DNA from: Halomonas litopenaei
Lineage (GTDB): Bacteria > Pseudomonadota > Gammaproteobacteria > Pseudomonadales > Halomonadaceae
Direction of reading: 5' to 3'
Assembly: GCF_003045775.1 (NCBI RefSeq)
Contig: NZ_PXNS01000004.1
Location: 310,001-374,000, forward strand
DNA: 64,000 nt
This document shows positions 1 through 7,937 of this stretch, in pieces (the first letter of the stretch is position 1; each line of letters starts with the position of its first letter). The translations under genes and the position numbers were made by a program. The notes below the pieces were generated by a model. The model was given only the letters and a program-made list of their open reading frames with translations. It did no database searches and had not been told where the DNA came from.

Positions 1-138
1 GATCAGGCCCGGGATCTGCTGGGCCTGGGCCGGGCCGGCAGCCAGCAGACAGACAACCAGGGCCAGTCCGAGGCTGGCCACAAGTGGCGTCCAGGGACGG
101 GAGGAGAGGTTGCGCTGAAGAAGTATCAACTGTCGCAT
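1..138 (-). CDS. fliP: FliP flagellar export-gate protein, N-terminal fragment
   Basis: Only the first 46 codons lie in the window; the gene continues off the left edge. The start codon at 138 overlaps the fliO stop (TGATG), which fixes the start. The visible peptide has a basic N-terminus, a hydrophobic run (ASLGLALVVCLLAAGPAQA) and then QQIPGLI, typical of the cleavable signal peptide and first mature residues of proteobacterial FliP. FliP forms the core of the type III export gate in the flagellar basal body. Its place directly after fliO in a fliLMNOP order supports the call. Function cannot be judged from a fragment. Confidence 0.9.
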   Translation of the reverse strand, partial: MRQLILLQRNLSSRPWTPLVASLGLALVVCLLAAGPAQAQQIPGLI

Positions 139-551
139 CACCGCTCTCGCCGACCAAGGTTGGCCTTGAGAGCCTGGCCCAGGCGCTCGCCAAAGCTGTC
201 ACCCTGCGGCGCGTCCGGCTGGGCGGGCGTCGCCTCGTCGGTCGGAGCGGGCAGGCTGTCCAGCCGATTGACCTGACCGCCGCCGACGCCGAGCACCAGC
301 CAGCGATCCTGGACCTGGACCACCACCACGCGCTCGCGCTGACCGACGGCGGTGGAGCCGACCACCTTGAGTCGGGACTGCTGGCCGTGAAAGCCGCCGC
401 CCCGCCGCTTCAGCCAGGCGGAAAGCCCCAGCAGGATGGCGATGATCAGTGCCAGGGCGGCGGCGGTCTTGCCCAGCATGGCCAGCCCCAGCAGGCTGTC
501 GCCTCCCTGGGCCAGTCCGTCGACGGCGGCGCTGGAGGTGGTCTCGTTCAT
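138..551 (-). CDS. fliO: FliO, flagellar export-gate assembly protein
   Basis: 137 residues, normal for FliO. One strong membrane helix lies near residues 28-47 (TAAALALIIAILLGLSAWL) and is followed by a basic stretch (KRRGGG) and a cytoplasmic domain with LKVVGSTAVGQRERVVVVQV, the usual FliO core. The tail is charged and proline/alanine rich. FliO helps FliP assemble into the export gate. The start overlaps the end of fliN and the stop overlaps the fliP start, so translation is probably coupled through fliN-fliO-fliP. FliO is poorly conserved, so the call leans on gene order as well as sequence. Confidence 0.93.
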   Translation of the reverse strand: MNETTSSAAVDGLAQGGDSLLGLAMLGKTAAALALIIAILLGLSAWLKRRGGGFHGQQSRLKVVGSTAVGQRERVVVVQVQDRWLVLGVGGGQVNRLDSLPAPTDEATPAQPDAPQGDSFGERLGQALKANLGRRER

Positions 552-1060
552 CGGTTGAGCTTCTGCACCCGCTCTGAGGGGGTGATGATCTCGGTGATAC
601 GGATGCCGTAGCGGTCTTCGACCACCACGACTTCGCCCTGGGCGATCAGGTAGCCGTTGATCAGGATGTCCATCGGCTCACCGGCCAGCCCCTCCAGTTC
701 CACCACCGAGCCTTGGGCCAGTTCCAGCAACTGCTTGATGGTCAGGCGGGTGCGACCAAGCTCCACGGTCAGCTTGACCGGGATATCCATGATCATGTCG
801 AGCTCGCGGGCAGCGCTGGAGGAGGTGCTTTCACCGAGCGGGCGGAACACGCTGTCTCCTGCGGCGCGCGCTGCGGCAGGGGTATCGCTTGAGGCCTGCT
901 CGCCCGGGTTCTCCTCGGCGGCCTGCTGTTCGGCCATGGCATCGGCCCAGGGGTCGTCCTCGCCAGCACCATCGCTGGTGGCATCGTCCTGTTGTTCGGA
1001 CATGGCGGCGGCCCAGTCGTCGTCGCCGACAGGGGAGTCGGGTTTATTGGGGTCAGTCAT
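548..1060 (-). CDS. fliN: FliN, flagellar motor switch protein
   Basis: 170 residues. The first ~85 residues are acidic, Ala/Glu/Asp rich and low complexity, with a repeated pattern (DDDWAAAMSEQQ and later DDPWADAMAEQQ). The C-terminal ~75 residues form the SpoA/FliMN_C domain: MDIPVKLTVELGRTRLTIK, then GSVVELEGLAGEPMDILING and a terminus with GIRITEIITP. FliN is part of the C-ring, where it sets rotation direction and docks FliH. The start overlaps the end of fliM by 8 bases. The acidic N-terminus is longer than in the ~137-residue enterobacterial protein, which is common in Pseudomonas and Halomonas types. Confidence 0.96.
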   Translation of the reverse strand: MTDPNKPDSPVGDDDWAAAMSEQQDDATSDGAGEDDPWADAMAEQQAAEENPGEQASSDTPAAARAAGDSVFRPLGESTSSSAARELDMIMDIPVKLTVELGRTRLTIKQLLELAQGSVVELEGLAGEPMDILINGYLIAQGEVVVVEDRYGIRITEIITPSERVQKLNR

Positions 1061-2099
1061 GGTGCGATTCCTTGGAAGGAGGCCGAGAGCCTTTGACGAA
1101 GGCGTTGCTGGGCTGGTGACCGGCGGCGTGGTCGAACATCCGCAGGACTCGGAGGGCGCGCTGGTCGCGCTGGCTGCCGTATTCGCATTCCATCACCGGC
1201 ACCTCGTCGACCTGGGCGGTGACGGTATCGGGCAGTTCGAGCGGCAGGATGTCACCGACCTTCAGCGCCATCACCTCGGCGATGCGCGAGTCGATGGTGG
1301 CGAAGTTGGCCACCAGCTCTACCTCTGGATGACGCAGCTCGCCGGCCATGCGCCGGTGGAAGGCGCCGTCCTTGTCGCGACTGTTCTCGCTCAACGGGTT
1401 GGTCAGCAGGTCCTTGAGCGGTTCGATCATGCTGTAGGGCATGCAGATCTGGAAGCTGGACGAGAGGTTGCCGACCTCCAGATGAAAGCTGGTGCTGACC
1501 ACGATCTCGTTGGGCGAGTTGGTGATGTTGGCGAACTTGGACTGCATCTCCGAGCGCAGGTAGCTGATGTCCAGCGGGTAGACGGACTTCCAGGCCTCGC
1601 TGTAGCCATCGATGGCCATGTTCAGCACGCGCTGGATGATGCGCTGTTCGGTATTGGTGAACTCGCGCCCTTCGGACTTGGTGACGAAGCGGCCGTCACC
1701 GCCGAACAGGTTGTCCACCACCATGAACACCAGGCTCGGGGGAAACACGATCAGGGCCGAGCCCTTGAGCGGTTTCATGGCGATGATGTTGATGTTGGTG
1801 GGCACCGGCACGTTGCGCGAGAACTCGCTGTAGCTGAGGTAGCGCACGGCGTCGACGCTGATGTCGGCGCTGCGCCGCAGCAGGTTGAACATGCCGGTGC
1901 GGAAGTGACGGGCGAAGCGCTCGTTGATGATGTCCAGGGCCTGCAGACGCTCGCGGATGATGCGCTGCTGATTGGCCGGATCGAAGGGGCGCAAGCGCCC
2001 TCGAGCTGCGTTGTCTTCGCCCTCGGCATCGTCGTCGCCGCTGACGCCCTTGAGCAGTGCGTCGATTTCTTCCTGGGACAGGAGATCGTCTTGAGACAT
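1053..2099 (-). CDS. fliM: FliM, flagellar motor switch protein
   Basis: 348 residues, normal length. The N-terminus MSQDDLLSQEEIDALLKGV holds the conserved LSQEEIDALL peptide that binds phosphorylated CheY. The middle domain contains VDNLFGGDGRF and ERQ-type helices typical of the CheC-like fold. The C-terminus has the SpoA segment (LKVGDILPLELPDTVTAQVD, then PVMECEYGSQRDQRALRV). FliM links FliG to FliN in the C-ring and receives the chemotaxis signal. It lies 9 bases downstream of fliL and overlaps fliN by 8 bases, so it is in the fliLMNOP operon. Nothing is missing. Confidence 0.97.
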   Translation of the reverse strand: MSQDDLLSQEEIDALLKGVSGDDDAEGEDNAARGRLRPFDPANQQRIIRERLQALDIINERFARHFRTGMFNLLRRSADISVDAVRYLSYSEFSRNVPVPTNINIIAMKPLKGSALIVFPPSLVFMVVDNLFGGDGRFVTKSEGREFTNTEQRIIQRVLNMAIDGYSEAWKSVYPLDISYLRSEMQSKFANITNSPNEIVVSTSFHLEVGNLSSSFQICMPYSMIEPLKDLLTNPLSENSRDKDGAFHRRMAGELRHPEVELVANFATIDSRIAEVMALKVGDILPLELPDTVTAQVDEVPVMECEYGSQRDQRALRVLRMFDHAAGHQPSNAFVKGSRPPSKESHHD

Positions 2100-2108
2100 G
2101 GGGGCGAC

Positions 2109-2597
2109 CTATTGGACGATGAACTCGGTGAACAGCACATCATCGATATGGATGCGCGGACGCTCGGGGCCGAGCACGTCTTCCAGGGTGGCGACGATAT
2201 CCTCGGCCAGGGCCTTCTTGCCCGATGCGCTGACCAGTGTCTCGGCCTCGCGGTCCGACAGCAGCAACAACAGCTGGTTACGCACCTGGGGACGGTGCTG
2301 TTCCAGCGTCTCGAGGCTAGCGTCATCGCTGAGCTTGAGGGTCAGGCCGGCGTACAACAGGCGCGGTCCGGCGTTGTCTTCGGCCAGGTTGACGGTGAAG
2401 GGCTCCAGCTTCAGGTAGATGGGCGCCGTATCTTCGACCGCGCCGGTGCTGGCCTGGGCCATGTGCTCGCCGAAGGTGTCTGCTGATTCTGCGTGCGCCT
2501 TTTCCTGGTACAGCAGGTAGAACCCGGCCGCGGCACCGAAGGATGCGAGGATGACCAGGATCACCAGACACCAGATGAGCCGTCGAGATTTCGCCAT
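2109..2597 (-). CDS. fliL: FliL, flagellar basal-body associated protein
   Basis: 162 residues: a short basic N-terminus, one membrane helix (about residues 7-30, LIWCLVILVILASFGAAAGF) and a periplasmic domain with YLKLEPFTVNLAEDN, RLLYAGLTLKL and a C-terminal IDDVLFTEFIVQ, all characteristic of FliL. FliL surrounds the stator and supports torque under load. It is the first gene of the fliLMNOP block; the 237 bases upstream to the fliK stop should hold its promoter, but I could not identify a convincing sigma-28 or sigma-54 site there. Confidence 0.95.
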   Translation of the reverse strand: MAKSRRLIWCLVILVILASFGAAAGFYLLYQEKAHAESADTFGEHMAQASTGAVEDTAPIYLKLEPFTVNLAEDNAGPRLLYAGLTLKLSDDASLETLEQHRPQVRNQLLLLLSDREAETLVSASGKKALAEDIVATLEDVLGPERPRIHIDDVLFTEFIVQ

Positions 2598-2705
2598 GTC
2601 CTGAAGTCCTGAGCCTGTGGCCCCTCGAGGGGCGGTAATGTACTAGCGTGCGGGCGTGTCACATCTTTAGTATGCCGTCAGGCATCGGCGATCGATGGCG
2701 AGAAC

Positions 2706-2724
2706 AGGCACCGAGTTCGTGCCT
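2706..2724 (-). terminator. Weak hairpin between fliK and fliL
   Basis: AGGCAC (2706-2711) pairs with GTGCCT (2719-2724), with an extra GA/TC pair possible in the loop. Read on the minus strand it lies ~110 bases after the fliK stop and is followed by TGTTCT rather than a clean U tract. It may end or attenuate the fliFGHIJK transcript before fliL. A second, loopless palindrome (GCCCCTCGAGGGGC, 2620-2633) sits just upstream of fliL. Neither is strong evidence of termination. Confidence 0.3.
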
Positions 2725-2834
2725 ATCTTGGGTATTTGTGAGGGAGAGCCCCGCCGCTCACGCTGTGTAGCGGCAGGGGGTGCCTGGAAGGGCGTGGGTC
2801 AGGCGCAGGCCAGGCGCGTACCCAGCCCTATGCG

Positions 2835-4274
2835 TCAGGCGTAGATGTCCACGCGGCCATCGTCTGAGTCGTGGCGCTGGTCAGGGGCAGAGCTTGCCGT
2901 GGTGGCCGGCTCCATCGACTCGCCCTTGCCCTGGCCGGAGGCTGCCAGCGATGGCTGGCCGCGAGAGTCCGAGGGTTGCTGGCCGCCAAACTGTGCGCCC
3001 TGGTCGCTCACCGAGGCGTCACCGAGCTGGATGCCCTGTTCGGCCAGGGCTTCGCGAAGCTGGGGAATGGCCTGCTCAAGGGCCTGGCGCACCTGGGCGT
3101 GGGCCGAGAAGAACTGGGCCTGGGCACCGTGCTCGCCCAGCTTGAGGGTCACCCCCAGCGAGCCGAGTTCGGCAGGGTGCAGGCGTAACTCGACCTGCTG
3201 TTCGCCCGCACCGCCCTGACTGGTCAGTCTTGCCAGGGTCTGGCCGAGCTGCTGCGGCCAGGCGGCCTGGTTGAATGACAGTGAGGCATTGGTACCCGGG
3301 GGCATGGCGGCGGCCAGGGAGGAGCCAAAGGGCGACGCGCCCCGTGCCTGTGAGGCGGTGGGCGAGAGCACGGCATCCAGCGAAGCGTCGGCCTCGCCCC
3401 GGGCAGCGCCAGCAAGGATCTCGCCGGGACGCAGTTCCGCAGCGCCTGACCCTGTGCCCTGGGCCATCCAGCCGGCCGTGTCTGGAGCCAGGGCGCCGGG
3501 TGCGAGGCCCGCCGGGGCAACGGGTGCCTGTCCTTGTAAATTACCCTGCGCATTGCTGCCGGCGGCCATGGCTGCCTGCTGCGCCGCCGAGGGAGCGCGA
3601 TCCACCGGATGCTCGGCCCTGGGGAGTCGATGCAGCGCCGGGAGCGCGTCCTGTGCCAGGCGAGCCTGGGCGGGCGCCTTTTCCGTGGCGGCGGTGGCGT
3701 CGAGGGCGGCGCTCTGCAGTGCTGGGGCCTGATTCTGGACCTGAACCTGGGACTGGGCCCGAACCTGGGGCGAAAGCTGAGACTGCGCCGACGGCCCTGA
3801 TAGCGGAGACGTCGAGAGCGCCGGTGTGGCCTGGGCTGCGACGTCCAGCGGCAGTGCCTGCTGACTTGCGGCGCCGCCTTGTGTCAGCAGTGCATGCGCC
3901 CCGCCGGGCAGCTGCCCGGCAAGCGCTGCGCCTGTAGCGTCCCGCGGTGCGCCGTTCAAGCCTGGTGCGCCGAGTCCTGATGACGCCAGCTGGTCTGCGC
4001 CAGCAGCGGGCTGCCCGTGGGGGCCCGGGGCCGATGAGGCAACGGCCAGCAGTGCCAGTGTCCAGTCCTGGGGCTCGCTATGGTCCTGATCACTGAACGC
4101 CTTGTCGCTGGCCTGGCCATTGGCGGGACGCCCGGTATTGTCGAGGGGGGCCGCCTGGCCGCCGAGTGCGGCCAGGCGCTGGGCGAAGTCGCCACCGACC
4201 GGTGCGGCGGCGCCCTTGCTGCCACTGGCCTGGGAAGAAACGGGGCCTGCCAGGCCCAACAGGGTGAGGTCCAT
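2835..4274 (-). CDS. fliK: FliK, flagellar hook-length control protein
   Basis: 479 residues from the ATG at 4274, preceded by AAAGGAACTCACC (good ribosome site). The frame stays open for 59 codons upstream, but that stretch is proline/arginine rich, overlaps fliJ and lacks a site. Residues 1-340 are Ala/Gln/Pro/Gly rich and low complexity, as expected for the molecular-ruler part. The C-terminal Flg_hook domain has VELRLHPAELGSLGVTLKL and the helix VRQALEQAIPQLREALAEQG. The tail is Gln/Ser/Gly rich. FliK is exported, measures the hook and switches export specificity through FlhB. It follows fliJ with a 17-base gap. Confidence 0.93.
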   Translation of the reverse strand: MDLTLLGLAGPVSSQASGSKGAAAPVGGDFAQRLAALGGQAAPLDNTGRPANGQASDKAFSDQDHSEPQDWTLALLAVASSAPGPHGQPAAGADQLASSGLGAPGLNGAPRDATGAALAGQLPGGAHALLTQGGAASQQALPLDVAAQATPALSTSPLSGPSAQSQLSPQVRAQSQVQVQNQAPALQSAALDATAATEKAPAQARLAQDALPALHRLPRAEHPVDRAPSAAQQAAMAAGSNAQGNLQGQAPVAPAGLAPGALAPDTAGWMAQGTGSGAAELRPGEILAGAARGEADASLDAVLSPTASQARGASPFGSSLAAAMPPGTNASLSFNQAAWPQQLGQTLARLTSQGGAGEQQVELRLHPAELGSLGVTLKLGEHGAQAQFFSAHAQVRQALEQAIPQLREALAEQGIQLGDASVSDQGAQFGGQQPSDSRGQPSLAASGQGKGESMEPATTASSAPDQRHDSDDGRVDIYA

Positions 4275-4291
4275 GGTGAGTTCCTTTAAGG

Positions 4292-4744
4292 TCAGTAGCC
4301 GCCGGGCATGGCGCTGCCGCGCTGCAGTCGGCTGTTGATCAGGTCGTCGCTGGAGCGCTGTTCCTGGCGGGCCTGCAGGCGCAGGCCTTCCTGGGCACGG
4401 CGTTCGGCCAGGGTGTCGTAGGCGCTGAGGCGCTGCTGTTCGTGTTGCCACTCGCGCTGGCTGTCGCTGACCTTCTGGCGCTGTTGCTGGAGCGCTCGTC
4501 GTGCGGTGGCCAGGGCATCGTCAAGCGACAGCAGGAAGCGCTGAGTATTGTGCAGGGTGGCCGGATCGATGCCACTGCGCATGTTCTGGTGCAGACGCTC
4601 GGCGTATTCCTGTCGGTAGTGTTCCAGCGACGACAGCTGATCGGCGACCTGACGCTCGTCTCGGCGGGCGCTGGCAAGGTGCTGCATCGCCTGGTCGCGG
4701 GCGTCCCGGGCCAGCTCTGTCAAGGTGTCCAGAGGGGTTCTCAT
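4292..4744 (-). CDS. fliJ: FliJ, flagellar export chaperone / ATPase stalk
   Basis: 150 residues from the ATG at 4744, preceded by GGGAGGAACCCC; this start overlaps the fliI stop (ATGA). The sequence is almost entirely helical and charged, with long Gln/Arg/Glu heptads ([18 protein letters not shown]), matching the two-helix coiled coil of FliJ. FliJ inserts into the FliI hexamer like the gamma subunit of F-ATPase and contacts FlhA. FliJ sequences diverge widely, so identification rests on length, coiled-coil nature and the fliI-fliJ-fliK order. Confidence 0.9.
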   Translation of the reverse strand: MRTPLDTLTELARDARDQAMQHLASARRDERQVADQLSSLEHYRQEYAERLHQNMRSGIDPATLHNTQRFLLSLDDALATARRALQQQRQKVSDSQREWQHEQQRLSAYDTLAERRAQEGLRLQARQEQRSSDDLINSRLQRGSAMPGGY

Positions 4745-6138
4745 GGGGTTCCTCCCAGGGTGGACGAGAGCGCCTGACGCGAGGCCTCGAGGGTGGCGCA
4801 TTCGTCGATTCGCTGTTGCAGAAAGGCTTCCAGATCCGGATAGCGGCGCACGGCTTCGTCCAGGCGAGGGTCGTGGCCGGGCTGGTAGGCGCCCACGCTG
4901 ATCAGGTCACGGTTGCGCTGGTAGCGCGAGAACATGGCCTTGAATCCCTGGGCCTGGCGGCGCTGGCCGTCGTCGACGATGGCGTTCATGGCTCGGCTGA
5001 TCGAGGCTTCGATGTCGATGGCGGGGTAGTGGCCGGATTCCGCCAGGCTGCGCGACAGCACCACGTGGCCATCGAGGATGGCGCGGGCGGAGTCGGCGAT
5101 GGGGTCCTGCTGGTCGTCGCCTTCGGTCAGCACGGTATAGAAGGCGGTAATCGATCCCCCACCGGGCTCGGCGTTGCCGGCGCGCTCCACCAGCCCCGGC
5201 AGTTTGGCGAACACCGAGGGCGGATAGCCCTTGGTCGCCGGAGGTTCGCCGATGGCCAGGGCGATCTCGCGCTGGGCCATGGCGTAGCGGGTCAGGGAGT
5301 CCATGATCAGCAGCACGTTCTTGCCGTCGTCGCGAAAGCCTTCGGCCAGGCGGGTGGCATAGGCGGCGCCCTTGAGTCGTTGCAGTGGCGAGGTGTCGGC
5401 GGGGGCCGCCACTACCACAGCACGGCGCCGGCCCTCGGGCCCGAGGATGTTGTCGATGAAGTCCTGGACCTCGCGGCCACGTTCGCCGATCAGTCCGACC
5501 ACGATGACGTCGGCTCGGGTGTAGCGCGCCATCATGCCGAGCAGCACCGACTTGCCGACGCCGGAGCCGGCGAACAGGCCCATGCGCTGGCCGCGGCCGA
5601 CGCTGAGCAGGGCGTTGATGGCGCGGATGCCGACGTCGATTTGTTCCTCGATGGGAGCACGAGACAGGGGGTTGAGCGGTGGTGTGGCCAGTGGCGCCCG
5701 GGGGGCGTCATCCAGTTCACCGAGACCGTCCAGCGGAGCCCCGGTGCCGTCAACGACCCTGCCCAGCAGGCTCTCGCCCAGCGGAAAGCGCCGCGAGGCA
5801 TTGACGCTACCGTCGCCCAGGGGCAGCACCCGAGCGCCGGGCATCAGTCCACTGATCTCGCCAAGCGGCATCAGGAACAGGCGATCGCCGGCGAAGCCGA
5901 CGACCTCGGCCTCGGCGTAGTCGTGCGCTGAGCCGGCAGCGGTATGATCTGCCGTGCCGGGGAGCTCGATGCGACAGCTGTCACCCAGCGCCACCTGCAG
6001 GCCGACGGCTTCGATGACCATGCCGGTGGCGCGCACCACGCGGCCTGTGGCCCTGGTCATGGGCAGCGGCTCGACGCGATGGGCGACGGCCTTGAGGGCG
6101 TGCTGCCAGCGCTGCTGGTGGATCTGGGGGCCGTTCAT
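4741..6138 (-). CDS. fliI: FliI, flagellum-specific export ATPase
   Basis: 465 residues from the ATG at 6138, which overlaps the fliH stop; the open frame upstream is arginine-rich shadow coding. Walker A is FAGSGVGKS, followed by LIGERGREV, the Walker B region [19 protein letters not shown], and [19 protein letters not shown], which is diagnostic of FliI/HrcN ATPases. The N-terminal beta-barrel has [11 protein letters not shown]. FliI forms a hexamer at the base of the export apparatus, regulated by FliH and stimulated by FliJ. All key residues are present. Confidence 0.97.
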   Translation of the reverse strand: MNGPQIHQQRWQHALKAVAHRVEPLPMTRATGRVVRATGMVIEAVGLQVALGDSCRIELPGTADHTAAGSAHDYAEAEVVGFAGDRLFLMPLGEISGLMPGARVLPLGDGSVNASRRFPLGESLLGRVVDGTGAPLDGLGELDDAPRAPLATPPLNPLSRAPIEEQIDVGIRAINALLSVGRGQRMGLFAGSGVGKSVLLGMMARYTRADVIVVGLIGERGREVQDFIDNILGPEGRRRAVVVAAPADTSPLQRLKGAAYATRLAEGFRDDGKNVLLIMDSLTRYAMAQREIALAIGEPPATKGYPPSVFAKLPGLVERAGNAEPGGGSITAFYTVLTEGDDQQDPIADSARAILDGHVVLSRSLAESGHYPAIDIEASISRAMNAIVDDGQRRQAQGFKAMFSRYQRNRDLISVGAYQPGHDPRLDEAVRRYPDLEAFLQQRIDECATLEASRQALSSTLGGTP

Positions 6139-6884
6139 GGCGCATCGTCCTCGTGGGCGGCGCCATGATCTTCTGGTTCGGGGGTGTGGCGCGGGGCCCT
6201 TCTGCGCACCTGGCGATTCACCGCCTGCCAGCGACGCTCCCAGGTGGCGTCGATATCGCCCTGTTCGCCGCTGACCCGGCAGCCGCCACGGTGCAGACGC
6301 TCGTCGGCGCGCAGGGTCCAGCCGGCGGCCTCGAGCTGCTCGCCCAGGTGGCGCTCCACCAGGCGCAGATCGAGCGGGTGCAGCCACAGGCGCTGGCGTC
6401 CCACCAGTGGCGGATCGGTGTGCAAAAGCCGTTGGACCAGCTCCACCACCTGGCGTGGCCGGGCCTTGAGGGCGTCATCCGCCAGCTGCCGGCCGGTGGC
6501 CAGGGCCAGATCGGTCAGATCCTCGGCCACCGCATCGTCCAGCTCGGACAGTGCCGTGCGGAACTCGTCGACGAGTCGGCCAAGCGGTGCCAGGGCCTCT
6601 TCACAGCGTCTGTCCAGGGCGTCGGCGATTTCCTGCTCGGCGCGGGCGCGGCCCTCGGCCAGGCCCTGCTCGAGGCCCTGGGCCAGTCCTTTCTGGTAGC
6701 CCTCGTCGTAGCCCTTCTGGTGGCCCTGGGCATGGCCCTCGCGGTGGCCCGTCTCGCGGGCCCGGCGGCGTTCGTCATCGAGTTCCTGGCGAGTGGGCGG
6801 GCGCGGGGTCGCTGCGGCCTCGGTGGTGCCGTCGTCGCCTTCCTCGGGCAGCTCGCCCATGTTCCAGCGGCGCCATTGGCTCAT
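6135..6884 (-). CDS. fliH: FliH, negative regulator of FliI
   Basis: 249 residues; the start at 6884 has GAGGAGGGTCTCGGC upstream. Residues ~45-85 hold a long Gly-x-x-x-Gly run ([20 protein letters not shown], then [13 protein letters not shown]), the glycine-repeat helix characteristic of FliH. The C-terminal half is the stator-like domain, with [18 protein letters not shown] and [16 protein letters not shown]. FliH binds FliI and tethers it to FliN and FlhA. The start of fliH is 48 bases after the fliG stop and its end overlaps fliI. Confidence 0.95.
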   Translation of the reverse strand: MSQWRRWNMGELPEEGDDGTTEAAATPRPPTRQELDDERRRARETGHREGHAQGHQKGYDEGYQKGLAQGLEQGLAEGRARAEQEIADALDRRCEEALAPLGRLVDEFRTALSELDDAVAEDLTDLALATGRQLADDALKARPRQVVELVQRLLHTDPPLVGRQRLWLHPLDLRLVERHLGEQLEAAGWTLRADERLHRGGCRVSGEQGDIDATWERRWQAVNRQVRRRAPRHTPEPEDHGAAHEDDAP

Positions 6885-6932
6885 GCCGAGACCCTCCTCG
6901 CCGGCGTGCCAGGTTCACTGAATCGAGGTGTC

Positions 6933-7937
6933 CTAGACATAGGCTTCGTCGCCTCCGCTGAGCACGATTTCGCCGTTGTCGGCCAGGCGACGCACCACCT
7001 GCAGGATGGCCTTCTGCTCGGTCTCCACCTGGGAGATACGAATGGGCCCTCTGGCGTCCATGTCTTCCTGCAGCAGGTCGGCGGCGCGCTGGGACATGTT
7101 GACCAGGAACTTGGCCTTGAGCGTTTCCGGGGCTCCCTTGAGCGCAATGACCAGGCTGTTGGTCTCGATCTCCTTGAGCAACAGCTGGATGCTGCGGTCG
7201 TCCAGGTCGCCGATGTTCTCGAACAGGAACATCTCGTCGATGATCTTCTGAGCCAGGTCCTCGCTGTGGGCGCGCACGGTGTCGATGGCGGCCTCTTCCT
7301 GGGTGGTGTTCATCAGGTTGAGGATCTCCGCCGCGGTACGTACACCGCCCATCTTGCTGCGCTTGAGGTTTTGGCCGTCGAGCATGCTGGTGAGCACTTC
7401 GGTGAGTTCCTGCAGTGCCGCCGGCTGGACGCCGCTGAAGGTGGCGATGCGCAGTACCACGTCGTTGCGCTGCTTGTCGTCGAACAGCTCGAGCACGTCG
7501 GCTGCCTGGTGGCGCTCGAGGTGCACAAGCACGGTGGCGATGATCTGTGGATGCTCGTCACGGATCAGCTCCGCCACCATGGACGGCTCCATCAGGTTGA
7601 GGGCATCGATGCCGCTGCTGGTGCCGGCGGTTTCGAGGACGTCCTCGATCAGGCTGGAGGCACGTTCGGTGCCGAGCGCCTTGGTCAACACCGAGCGGAT
7701 GTGCTCGCTGGAGTTCATGTTGAGACCGATGAATTCCTCGGTCTCGGTGTGGAAGTCTTGCAGCACGCGGCGCATCTCTTCGTGGGAGATCTGCCCGAGC
7801 TGGGTCATCTCCCTCGATAGCTGCTGGATTTCCTTGGCGTTGAGAAACTTGAACACTTCCGCCGCGCTGTCCTCGTCCAGGGCCAGCAGCAGTACGGCGC
7901 TGCGGCGGATGCCGCTCGAGGCTTCGATGTTAGTCAT
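6933..7937 (-). CDS. fliG: FliG, flagellar motor switch protein
   Basis: 334 residues, full length. N-terminal domain: RRSAVLLLALDEDSAAEVFK. Middle domain: DEHPQIIATVLVHLERHQAA, with the EHPQ motif that contacts FliM. C-terminal torque domain: DDRSIQLLLKEIETNSLVIA followed by MSQRAADLLQEDMDARGP, with the charged residues that face MotA. FliG joins the MS ring (FliF) to the C-ring. The start overlaps the fliF stop by 8 bases, so translation is probably coupled. Confidence 0.97.
   Translation of the reverse strand: MTNIEASSGIRRSAVLLLALDEDSAAEVFKFLNAKEIQQLSREMTQLGQISHEEMRRVLQDFHTETEEFIGLNMNSSEHIRSVLTKALGTERASSLIEDVLETAGTSSGIDALNLMEPSMVAELIRDEHPQIIATVLVHLERHQAADVLELFDDKQRNDVVLRIATFSGVQPAALQELTEVLTSMLDGQNLKRSKMGGVRTAAEILNLMNTTQEEAAIDTVRAHSEDLAQKIIDEMFLFENIGDLDDRSIQLLLKEIETNSLVIALKGAPETLKAKFLVNMSQRAADLLQEDMDARGPIRISQVETEQKAILQVVRRLADNGEIVLSGGDEAYV

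Noticed and set aside
657..2486. A 609-codon open frame opposite fliN, fliM and fliL
   Set aside because: High-GC shadow of three well-supported flagellar genes; no recognisable domain and no ribosome site.
2629..2640. GGGGCGGTAATG near fliL as a second ops element
   Set aside because: It diverges from GGCGGTAG after the sixth base, lies on the strand opposite to fliL and is not in a polysaccharide operon leader.
4501..7820. Long open frames opposite fliI, fliH and fliG (4501-5931 and 6153-7820)
   Set aside because: Antisense to intact flagellar genes, with His/Gly/Val-rich sequence typical of shadow frames.
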